From the NCBI GenBank assembly GCA_001801175.1, contig MGWZ01000097.1, forward strand, positions 87,755 through 147,396: a stretch of DNA of 59,642 nt. The letters run 5' to 3'. The position numbers and the translations under genes were made by a program. The DNA comes from Gallionellales bacterium RIFCSPLOWO2_02_FULL_57_47 (GTDB taxonomy: Bacteria > Pseudomonadota > Gammaproteobacteria > Burkholderiales > Gallionellaceae). Positions 17,570-24,922 of the stretch are shown in pieces (within the stretch, counting starts at the first letter, position 1; each line of letters starts with the position of its first letter). The notes beneath the pieces were generated by a model, which was not told where the DNA came from, did no database searches, and saw only the letters and a list, made by a program, of their open reading frames with translations.

Positions 17570-18616
17570 ATGAACAAAAAACTGATCGCAATCGCTGTTG
17601 TTGCCGCACTGGCGCCCGCAGCCGCCATGGCCGATGTCAAAGTGTATGGCCGTATCCACGTTTCCGTCGACTCCATCAGCGGCGTGACACAACCCAACAA
17701 CCTCTTTCTCAACAGCAACTCTTCCCGTTTCGGCGTGAAGGGCAGCGAAGACTTGGGCGACGGCATGAAGGCGCTGTACCAACTGGAAGCTGGCGTGAAT
17801 GCAGCGGGCGGCGGCCAAACCGTGGCAGACGGTAACGGTAATTCAGGCACAACTAATAGCGGCGTGTTCACCAATGCACGTGACATGTACGTCGGCTTGG
17901 CTGGCGACTTCGGCGCTGTTCTGACCGGTCGTCTGGGGGGTTCCAACCAGTATGTGTATGACTCTAACCTGTTCGGCGACCAGATCGGCGATGCGGCGAC
18001 CTTCACCAACACCATCCCCGGTCGTCTGAACAGCGTGCTGGCGTATGCAACCCCGGACATGAACGGCTTCGACGCGCTCGTGGCAATCGTTCCCGGCACC
18101 AGCAATGGCCTGGCTTCTGACAGCAATAGCTACACCCTGAAGCTGAACTATGGCGCGAACGGTATCGGTGCTCATCTGTTCGCAGCTAATGTCAATGCTG
18201 GAACCAACACTACCGTGAAGCCGCTGGCCATCGCTGGCAGCTACGATTTCGGCAATGGCATGGTGACTGCGCAGTATGTCAAGGCCAAATCTGACACCGG
18301 CGGTACGACGAATGATGATCGTTCCATTTACAATATCGGCGGCCAATTCAACTTGTCCGACAAGAGCGCAATCAAGGCGCAATATTCCAAGGCGGGCGTT
18401 AACAACAGCGCTGCCGGCACCGGCGCCAGCATGTTCGCCATCGGCTACGATTACAGCCTGTCCAAGAATACTGGCCTGTATGCCGCCTTCGCACAAGTCA
18501 GCAACGATGCGGGCGCCGCCTTTGCTGTGGACAATTATGGCCATGGCGGCAATTCGGCCCTGGCTGCTGGCGAGGACCCGAAAGGCTTCAGCGTGGGGCT
18601 GACTCACAACTTCTGA
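17570..18616 (+). CDS. Outer-membrane general porin
   Basis: A 348-aa Porin_4-type protein with a clean signal peptide (MNKKLIAIAVVAALAPAAAMA), the VYGRIHVSVDS start, the SRFGVKGSEDLGDGMKALYQLE motif and the terminal GLTHNF. AGAGGAG precedes the ATG. It stands alone with its own terminator. The 244-bp upstream gap holds no gene, and no Pho- or Fur-box-like site was found there, so it may be the housekeeping porin. Confidence 0.93.
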   Translation: MNKKLIAIAVVAALAPAAAMADVKVYGRIHVSVDSISGVTQPNNLFLNSNSSRFGVKGSEDLGDGMKALYQLEAGVNAAGGGQTVADGNGNSGTTNSGVFTNARDMYVGLAGDFGAVLTGRLGGSNQYVYDSNLFGDQIGDAATFTNTIPGRLNSVLAYATPDMNGFDALVAIVPGTSNGLASDSNSYTLKLNYGANGIGAHLFAANVNAGTNTTVKPLAIAGSYDFGNGMVTAQYVKAKSDTGGTTNDDRSIYNIGGQFNLSDKSAIKAQYSKAGVNNSAAGTGASMFAIGYDYSLSKNTGLYAAFAQVSNDAGAAFAVDNYGHGGNSALAAGEDPKGFSVGLTHNF

Positions 18617-18648
18617 TCGGGATGTACTAACTCAGGGCAGCATATTGC

Positions 18649-18674
18649 GGGCATCTTCGGATGCCCGTTTTTTT
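18649..18674 (+). terminator. Rho-independent terminator of porin gene
   Basis: GGGCATC-TTCG-GATGCCC is a perfect 7-bp stem with a stable tetraloop, followed by G and seven T residues, 33 bp after the porin stop and just before the convergent regulator gene. Confidence 0.93.
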
Positions 18675-18704
18675 CGCCCTCGACCAGTCCTCAGTCCTAG
18701 CTTC

Positions 18705-20081
18705 TCAACCTTCCACATGCTTGTCGGCATGAATGTCGAGCTTCTTCATCTTTTCCCACAAGTTCTTGCGGCTGATCCCAAGCGCATTGGCGGTATTGCC
18801 GTAATGCCAGTGATTTTGCACCAGCGATTGCAGGATGTATTTGCGCTCGCACTCGCGCAAGTATTCGTTCAGCGTACTGTCGGTGGCGGCAGACTCATGC
18901 TCATCGGGCTGGCTGGTTGATGGCACGGTGGCATCGTCAAAGAAGGCTTCCGGATCGAGCATCGGATTGGTTGAGAGGATGCAGGCCCTTTCCACGCTAT
19001 GCTTGAGTTCGCGCAGGTTGCCCGGCCAGTCGTAATTGAGCAGGGCGCGCTCGGCTGGCGGGGACAGGACGTGGTTCTCATGGCTCACTTCCGCGCACAT
19101 GCGCAGGAATAATTGCGCGAACCACATAATATCCTCCTTGCGTTCCCGCAGCGGGGGGATGCGCAAGCGGATGACGTGGATGCGGTAATACAGGTCTTCG
19201 CGGAAGGTGTTTTCCTCGACCATTTTTTTCAGGTCGCGATTGGTGGCGCAGATCAGGCGCACATCGACCGGGATGGGCGTTTCGCCGCCGACGCGCACGA
19301 TGACGCGCTCCTGGATGGCGCGCAGCAGCTTAACCTGCATGTTGAGCGTCGTTTCGCCGATCTCGTCCAGGAACAGCGTGCCGCCGTGCGCCTGTTCGAA
19401 CACGCCTTTGCGAGCCTTGGCTGCGCCGGTGAACGAACCTTTCTCGTGGCCGAACAGTTCCGATTCGAGCAGGCTTTCGGTGACCGCGCCGCAGTTGATG
19501 GCGACGAAAGGGGCATTACGTTCATGGCGTGCATGGCGGTGGATGAGTTTCGCGACATGCTCCTTGCCCGCGCCGGATTCGCCCGTGATCAGGATGGTGC
19601 TGGCCAGTTTGGCCAGGCGCGGGATGGAGCGTTCGATACCGCGCATGGCGGGGGAAATCCCCAATGTGTCGGTGCCATAGTCTTCGGCGGGCGCGGAGTA
19701 GAGTTGCTCGGGACATAACAGATGCGCTTTCTCGACCAGCAGGTCGAGGTCGAAAGGCTTGCTGATGTAGTCCGCCGCGCCGAGTTTGAGCAGGCGCACG
19801 GCGCGGTCGATGGAGCCGTAACCGGTGATGAAGATGAACGGCGGCAAGTGGCGTTTTTCGGCGGTCAAGCGCGCGAAGATATCTTCGCCGTCCAGGTCGG
19901 GGAGGTGGATGTCGCTGATGATCAGGTCGTAATGTTTGTTGCCGATTGCACTCAGGCCTTCCAGTCCGGTGTGATGCCACTCGATGCGGAAGCCTTCCAG
20001 GCCGAAACGGTCGTACAGCGATTCGCCCATGATCTCGTCGTCTTCGATCAGGCAAATAATGGGTTTCAGCGGTTTATTCAT
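18705..20081 (-). CDS. Sigma-54-dependent response regulator (NtrC family)
   Basis: A 458-aa activator. The receiver domain (residues 8-120) has phosphoacceptor Asp57 (IISDIHLPD), Thr86 and Lys108. The AAA+ domain has Walker A GESGAGKE (167-174), the sigma-54-contacting loop GSFTGA (215-220), Walker B LFLDEIGE and the R-finger region FREDLYYRI. The Fis-type helix-turn-helix is at the C-terminus (GNTANALGISRKNLWEKMKKL). Its start overlaps the kinase stop by 8 bp. Sigma-54 promoter matches on both sides of the 23.0-23.3 kb intergenic region make the adjacent molybdoenzyme operon its likely target. Confidence 0.93.
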   Translation of the reverse strand: MNKPLKPIICLIEDDEIMGESLYDRFGLEGFRIEWHHTGLEGLSAIGNKHYDLIISDIHLPDLDGEDIFARLTAEKRHLPPFIFITGYGSIDRAVRLLKLGAADYISKPFDLDLLVEKAHLLCPEQLYSAPAEDYGTDTLGISPAMRGIERSIPRLAKLASTILITGESGAGKEHVAKLIHRHARHERNAPFVAINCGAVTESLLESELFGHEKGSFTGAAKARKGVFEQAHGGTLFLDEIGETTLNMQVKLLRAIQERVIVRVGGETPIPVDVRLICATNRDLKKMVEENTFREDLYYRIHVIRLRIPPLRERKEDIMWFAQLFLRMCAEVSHENHVLSPPAERALLNYDWPGNLRELKHSVERACILSTNPMLDPEAFFDDATVPSTSQPDEHESAATDSTLNEYLRECERKYILQSLVQNHWHYGNTANALGISRKNLWEKMKKLDIHADKHVEG

Positions 20082-21531
20082 GGGATCCTTCCAGCGGTAA
20101 TTGCACGGTGAATTGCGTTTTGTCCGGTTCGCTCTGAACCGTGATGAGCCCGCCCAATTGTTGCACGATCTGATAAATCACCCAAAGCCCCAATCCGCTG
20201 CCGCCTTCGCTCAGCGAAGTGAACGGCTCGAACAGGTAGGAGACCTTGTCTTGCGGAATGTGCGAGCCGTCGTTGATCACGTCGACGAACAGGTACTCAC
20301 TGTCGCGATAGATGTGCAGATGAACATGCCCGTGCGGCTGCGTGGCATGAAAGGCGTTCAGCAGCAGGTTGATGATGACCTGGCGCACCAGCGTGGAGGA
20401 GATCGGTTGCGCCTCGACGAGGTCGATCTCGCGCGTAAAGTCGATCTGTTTCTTCTCGGTGTCGGGTTGCACCAGCGTGCAGATGTCCGCCACGTCGTTC
20501 AGGTCGAAGGGGCGGGTTTGCGCCCTGGCCTCGACCAGCAGGGCGGCTACCGTTTCCTTGATCTGCAGGAGTCCGCGCTCGAGGATGGAAAGCGTTTTCA
20601 GCGTGATCGGATCCTGCTCGCCGTGGCGCTTGAAGGTGCTGATCGCATTGAGCATGCCGCCCAGCGGATTGTTGATTTCGTGCGCAACGCCTGCTGCCAG
20701 CCGACCCAGCGCCGCCAGCCGGTCGGAGGTGATGACCTGCTGCTGCAACTGTTCCTTCTCCTTCAGTTCGCCGAGCATGGCCTTGAAGGATTTGGCGAGC
20801 AGGCCAATCTCGTCTTTGGATTCCTCCAGCCTGATTTCTGCCGGGTCGGGAAGATGCGGCCCGATTTTGCTCATCGCGTTGGACAGGTCCAGCAGGGGCG
20901 CAGCCATGCGATTTCCCCAATACACGCCCAGCGGAAGCAGCGCGGCCAGCACCAGCAGGGTGATCACAATGGCATCGCGGGCCAGGCTGCGCAAACGGAT
21001 CGCGAACGGGGTCTTGGAGTAATTCATCACCAGCGTACCGATACGCACACCGTCCGCCTTGATCGGTGTCAGCAGGAACAGGGCATTGGATGCGGGCGCA
21101 TCCACGACCGCCAGTTCATCCGGCCACGGCTGTGCGGGGGTCTTGAGATAAGTTGCGATGGAAGGTTCACTGATTGCCGGTGCGCTCATCATCGGAAACC
21201 GGTCCGGCTTGTTCGAGACATACACCTTGTTGTTGGTATCCAGCACGAGTATGTATTCTGCGGACTGATCGGAGGCCTGGTTCGGCATGGAGCGGAACGG
21301 CAGGTTGACGACTTCGAAGGCGCGCCACACGTCGTCGTGCATGATCGGCTCCACCAGCGTGTCGGCAACCAGTCGGCCCACCTGTGTAGCGTTGGCGGTC
21401 AGGTTGTCGCGCAGATCGTTGATGCTGCGATATACCAGCACCGAAGCCAGCACGCTGGCGGTTACGATGACCAGGGCAGCGACACGAAGCGGTATCTTGT
21501 ACCAGAGACTAACGTCTTTGAGATGAAGCAT
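20074..21531 (-). CDS. Membrane sensor histidine kinase
   Basis: A 485-aa kinase: membrane span at about 13-34, periplasmic sensor region of about 145 residues, second span at about 187-204, HAMP-like linker, HisKA box GRLAAGVAHEINNPLGG with phospho-His284, N-box VIINLLLNAFHAT, and G-boxes DVINDGSHIP and GGSGLGLWVIYQI. The ATG at 21531 (MLHLKDVSLWYK) is chosen; the longer frame is antisense noise overlapping the upstream gene. It overlaps the PhnD-like gene by 23 bp, so sensor protein, kinase and regulator form one operon. Confidence 0.93.
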   Translation of the reverse strand: MLHLKDVSLWYKIPLRVAALVIVTASVLASVLVYRSINDLRDNLTANATQVGRLVADTLVEPIMHDDVWRAFEVVNLPFRSMPNQASDQSAEYILVLDTNNKVYVSNKPDRFPMMSAPAISEPSIATYLKTPAQPWPDELAVVDAPASNALFLLTPIKADGVRIGTLVMNYSKTPFAIRLRSLARDAIVITLLVLAALLPLGVYWGNRMAAPLLDLSNAMSKIGPHLPDPAEIRLEESKDEIGLLAKSFKAMLGELKEKEQLQQQVITSDRLAALGRLAAGVAHEINNPLGGMLNAISTFKRHGEQDPITLKTLSILERGLLQIKETVAALLVEARAQTRPFDLNDVADICTLVQPDTEKKQIDFTREIDLVEAQPISSTLVRQVIINLLLNAFHATQPHGHVHLHIYRDSEYLFVDVINDGSHIPQDKVSYLFEPFTSLSEGGSGLGLWVIYQIVQQLGGLITVQSEPDKTQFTVQLPLEGSHE

Positions 21532-22384
21532 TGCGCTGGTTTTCGATGAACTGGAACATTTCGGCGATGCCGTCGAACAGGTGCGGGTCGCCGTAGACGA
21601 AGCCGTCCAGATTGAGGATGGCCAGCAGGGGCGAGCCATCAGGGTCGTGCACCATGTTCAGCAGGGCTTTCTGCATGTCTTTGAATAATTTTGGCGAAAC
21701 GCTGCGGTTTGCGACAAAAGGCGGATGGCCGAACTGCGGCGACTCGGCGATTATGCGCGTCTTGCCGGTTAATTCCGGGTGTGAAAACACCAGGGTATCC
21801 CAGACGTAGCCGTCCACGGCGCCGCCCTGCGCCAGACCGGCTGCCACAGCTTCTACCACTTTGCGGTGGCTCCAGGTGTAAAAAGTCTTGGAGAAATAAC
21901 TTGCAGCCGTTTCGTTTATCCTGGCCAGCAGATATTCGGGGTAGAGATGGCCGGAATTTGAGTCGGGGTCGGAAAAGGCAAATACTTTCCCGCGCAGGTC
22001 GTTCAACGAGCGGGTCTGTTTGTCGCTGGCAGGCACGATAATATAAGACTGGTACAGCGGCTCCCCCTTGTAAAGCGGAACGGCCAGCAGCCGGAAATAA
22101 TTCTGGTTGCGAACATACGGGTAGCCGCATACCCAGGCGAAGTCGAGTTTCCCCTCGCGCAGCATATCGACCGTCTCGCGGTAGCTCCCGCGTTGCACGA
22201 AAGTGACCGGACGCTTCAGATGGCTCTCTAGATAAGTGCGCCATGCGTTGACGAAAGTTGCCTGGTCATCCAGAAAGACCGGCGTGAGCCCGATGCGCAC
22301 GGGGGGCAGAGGCGCCGTTTCTGCCGCCTGTGCCAGCGGTGCGAGCAGCAGCAGCCATAAGCAGCGTCGAAGATAGTTAGCCAT
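21509..22384 (-). CDS. PhnD-like periplasmic oxyanion-binding protein (sensor component)
   Basis: A 291-aa periplasmic binding protein with a signal peptide (MANYLRRCLWLLLLAPLAQA) and PhnD-family motifs: PVRIGLTPVFLDDQ, LDFAWVCGYPYVR, FAFSDPDSNSGHLYPEYLL and DGYVWDTL. No permease or ATPase is adjacent; instead a histidine kinase and a sigma-54 activator follow with overlapping genes. This is the layout of AioX-AioS-AioR and ArxX-ArxS-ArxR, where a PhnD-like protein presents arsenite to the kinase, and TtrS has such a domain fused. The ligand here is unknown. An alternative ATG lies 12 nt upstream. Confidence 0.88.
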   Translation of the reverse strand: MANYLRRCLWLLLLAPLAQAAETAPLPPVRIGLTPVFLDDQATFVNAWRTYLESHLKRPVTFVQRGSYRETVDMLREGKLDFAWVCGYPYVRNQNYFRLLAVPLYKGEPLYQSYIIVPASDKQTRSLNDLRGKVFAFSDPDSNSGHLYPEYLLARINETAASYFSKTFYTWSHRKVVEAVAAGLAQGGAVDGYVWDTLVFSHPELTGKTRIIAESPQFGHPPFVANRSVSPKLFKDMQKALLNMVHDPDGSPLLAILNLDGFVYGDPHLFDGIAEMFQFIENQRNASSQRR

Positions 22385-22952
22385 GGCATATCCCATCGGC
22401 CTGTTCGGCGGCCTGCAAGTCTTCCGGGAACAGGCAGTTGTAACAGGGCGAGCCGCTGCGGCGGAAATCGTATACCGCGATCTGGCCGTGAAACTGGACC
22501 GCCGCGCCGGATACCAGCGGCTTGCGCCGGCGCAGGCAGGTGCGGTTGATGGCGTAGCGGGTGGCGAAATTGTCGCTGCAATCCAGCACCACGTCGGCTT
22601 GGGCGATCAGTTCGTTTAATTGTCCTTCATCGGCGCGGATCGGCAAGCCGACGCATTCGACCTCCGGGTTGATGTCATGCGGGGCTGCCTGCGCAGAAGC
22701 GACCTTGGTCTGGCCGACGGAGGAGGTGCGGTGAATGATCTGGCGTTGCAGATTACTGAAATCGACCGTGTCGTCGTCGCATAAGGTGAGGTGTCCGACG
22801 CCGCTGGCCGCGAGATACAGGGCAGCGGGCGAACCCAGTCCGCCCAGCCCGATGACGAGCGCACGGGCATCGAGCAGACGTTGCTGCCCTTCGATGCCGA
22901 TCTCCTCAAGCAGGATGTGGCGGCTGTAGCGTAACAATTGCTGATCGTTCAT
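22377..22952 (-). pseudogene. MoeB/ThiF-type adenylyltransferase, C-terminally truncated
   Basis: 191 aa matching the first three quarters of MoeB (usually about 250 aa). RYSRHILLEEIGIEGQQRLL, the nucleotide-binding GLGGLGSPAALYLAASG, DFSNLQRQIIH and DCSDNFATRYAIN are intact. It has only the first zinc Cys pair (CYNC); the second Cys pair and the C-terminal region are gone, and the reading frame stops inside the next gene's start. MoeB adenylates the MoaD C-terminus. It is probably non-functional but could be a shortened variant. It is first in the operon behind a sigma-54 promoter match. Confidence 0.75.
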
Positions 22953-23035
22953 ATATGCGAGGTTGGACCATCCTGGTGATTGGGGTTCCGGCGCGGAACG
23001 GCATGTTAAATGCGCGAGCCGCTCCGTTCTCAATC

Positions 23036-23051
23036 CGCAATAACTATACCA
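23036..23051 (-). promoter_or_regulatory. Sigma-54 promoter match for the sensor/regulator operon
   Basis: On the minus strand TGGTATAGTTATTGCG fits the -24/-12 consensus TGGYA-N6-TTGC with exact GG-to-GC spacing. It lies 84 bp before the moeB-like start and reads toward the PhnD-like/kinase/regulator genes, implying autoregulation. Confidence 0.65.
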
Positions 23052-23092
23052 CTGCAGTAATGATGGGCGTTCGGGCGCGAGGGTGTCATAAC

Positions 23093-23131
23093 GGTAATGG
23101 GTAAGCCGGAAGACCATTACCAAACGGTAAT
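23093..23131. promoter_or_regulatory. Putative enhancer (UAS) for the sigma-54 activator
   Basis: GGTAATGG (23093-23100) and CCATTACC (23114-23121) form a perfect 8-bp inverted repeat 13 bp apart; a third GGTAAT follows at 23126-23131. The element lies between the two divergent sigma-54 promoter matches, 42 bp from one and 86 bp from the other, an arrangement expected for a shared NtrC-type binding site. Confidence 0.65.
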
Positions 23132-23217
23132 CATGCTGCGGCAAAAAGGCACTGCCCGCACCGCTTCGCGCAAGGTATTGGCCCGCAATTCCCAATAAAA
23201 CAACCGAATACCAGTCG

Positions 23218-23233
23218 TGGCATAAAAACTGCT
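23218..23233 (+). promoter_or_regulatory. Sigma-54 promoter match for the molybdoenzyme operon
   Basis: TGGCATAAAAACTGCT matches TGGCA-N8-TGCW with the invariant GG and GC at correct spacing, about 98 bp upstream of the FeS-subunit ATG. Transcription would start near 23244. Confidence 0.7.
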
Positions 23234-23330
23234 GAAAGGTAGGCGCGAGTGAAAATGAAGTTGGGAATGGTAATTCAATTCAAGAGTTGTCTGGTTTTAG
23301 GTGGAAAACAATTTTTCAGGGAGAGTACAG

Positions 23331-24038
23331 ATGAGCGAATTGCGCATTTCATCGATAGAGACAAGGGGGGTGCCGGGCAAGAAGCGCTATGCGATGGTTA
23401 TCGACCTGCGTCGTTGCATCGGGTGCATGGCATGCCAGGTAGCGTGCAAAGCAGAATTTGATGTGCCGTTGGGAGTCTTTCGTACCTGGGTGCCGTACAA
23501 GGTTGTCGGCAAATATCCTACTGTCAGAAAAATGTTCATGCCCAGATTGTGTAACCACTGTGACGACCCGCCGTGTGTGCGTTCTTGTCCGGTTGAAGCC
23601 ACCTACAAGGTGGAAGACGGCGGCTTTGTATTGCAACGTTATGAACGCTGCATCGGCTGCAAGGCGTGTATGGCATCTTGCCCGTACAACGCGCGCTTCA
23701 TGCTGCCCAGGCACCGCTCTTATACCAATATCACCAGTGTGGTGGACAAGTGCACCTTCTGCCATCACCGTGTGTCGCAGGGGATGGTTCCGGCTTGTGT
23801 CCAGACTTGCGTTGGCCGTTCCCGTATTTTTGGCGATCTCAATGACCCAGGCAGCGAAGTGTCGTATCTGGTTAACACTTTGCCTACACAGGTGCTGCGC
23901 CCTGAAGAAGGAACCAAGCCTCACGTCTTCTACATCGGCGCTGACCGCAATCACACTGAAATTGGCCGCACGATATACGACCCTTCGGATGTGATGAATG
24001 CCGAGCGCGTCATGTTCGAAAAAAACCAAAGGAGCTAA
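23331..24038 (+). CDS. 4Fe-4S electron-transfer subunit of a complex iron-sulfur molybdoenzyme
   Basis: A 235-aa DmsB/PsrB/TtrB/ArxB-type protein with four cluster motifs: CIGCMACQVAC near residue 29, CNHCDDPPCVRSCP near 76, CIGCKACMASCP near 108, and CTFCHHR...CVQTC near 141. It passes electrons between the catalytic subunit and the membrane subunit. It has no signal of its own and is probably co-exported with the Tat substrate. The ATG at 23331 follows AGGGAGAG and is preferred to an upstream GTG. First gene after the sigma-54 promoter match. Confidence 0.93.
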   Translation: MSELRISSIETRGVPGKKRYAMVIDLRRCIGCMACQVACKAEFDVPLGVFRTWVPYKVVGKYPTVRKMFMPRLCNHCDDPPCVRSCPVEATYKVEDGGFVLQRYERCIGCKACMASCPYNARFMLPRHRSYTNITSVVDKCTFCHHRVSQGMVPACVQTCVGRSRIFGDLNDPGSEVSYLVNTLPTQVLRPEEGTKPHVFYIGADRNHTEIGRTIYDPSDVMNAERVMFEKNQRS

Positions 24039-24041
24039 ATC

Positions 24042-24905
24042 ATGGGTGACTACACCGTTTTCCATCTCATGCCCTGGTCGGGCGCGTATGCTATCTACTT
24101 TTTCACTATCGGCATTTCTGCTGCGCTTTTTTTCTTCTCGACGCGTTCCTGGTTTCCCACCGGGCAAGCGCTTGTTCCAATCCGCACATCAGCAGCTTAT
24201 GTGTCATTCGCGTTGCTCGCCATCAGCGGTTTGTTGCTGATCGGCGATCTGTCACAGCCAATGCGTTTTCTCAATATTATGAACCCGGCCTATCTCAACT
24301 TTGCTTCTCCGCTGGCCTGGGGCGGTCTTAACTTGATATCGTTCGGCATCGCTTCAGTGCTGTATATCAAGGCGCTGAAGCAAAATGATGAGAAAAACGC
24401 CAAATTCTTCGGCGTGATTGGGTCATTGCTGGCGCTTGGCTTGCCTGTCTACACCGGCTTTGACCTCACCGTGCACCAGAACCGGCCGGTATGGAACACG
24501 CCGCTGATGCCCGTTCTGTTTGTCGCCATGTCTTTGGTGTCGGGTTCAGCGGTGGCAGCCATGCTGGCAAAGGGCAAGGAAGCCGCGCTCGCTAAGTTGC
24601 GTTGGCATATGCTGTGGGAGGGTGGTGCGGTGGGCGTAATGCTGATCGCACTGTTGGGCACCACCGCTTACGGCGGCTCCGGCTCAGAATTGACATTTAT
24701 CTTGATGACCTCCGGCAGCTTGGGTCTGATTTTTGTCGGGTTGGGTATTCTTCTTGGAACGGCTGCGCCAATAGCCGTATTGCTGACTTCTTTTGGGCGG
24801 CAGCATGCCGGCATCCTGGCTGCAGCGGGCTTGTTGTTGGTCGGTGGGATGGCGCTTCGATATTCCATCCTGATTGGCGGCCAAATCGTACAAACTTACT
24901 TCTAA
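24042..24905 (+). CDS. NrfD/PsrC-type membrane quinone-interacting subunit
   Basis: A 287-aa polytopic membrane protein (about eight spans) of the NrfD family, starting 3 bp after the FeS subunit with AAGGAG in front. Recognisable segments are the N-terminal FHLMPWSGAYAIYFF, LLIGDLSQPMRFLNIMNPAYLNF and PVYTGFDLTVHQNRPVWNTPLMP. It anchors the complex and exchanges electrons with the quinone pool. There are no heme-binding motifs, so it is of the PsrC/TtrC/ArxC type, not a NarI/DmsC cytochrome. Confidence 0.92.
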   Translation: MGDYTVFHLMPWSGAYAIYFFTIGISAALFFFSTRSWFPTGQALVPIRTSAAYVSFALLAISGLLLIGDLSQPMRFLNIMNPAYLNFASPLAWGGLNLISFGIASVLYIKALKQNDEKNAKFFGVIGSLLALGLPVYTGFDLTVHQNRPVWNTPLMPVLFVAMSLVSGSAVAAMLAKGKEAALAKLRWHMLWEGGAVGVMLIALLGTTAYGGSGSELTFILMTSGSLGLIFVGLGILLGTAAPIAVLLTSFGRQHAGILAAAGLLLVGGMALRYSILIGGQIVQTYF

Positions 24906-24922
24906 ATCTGGGGGATATTGTT

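Noticed and set aside
20101-21549. 482-codon open frame on the plus strand
   Set aside because: It lies entirely antisense to the histidine kinase, has no family motifs or ribosome site, and is a GC-driven shadow frame.
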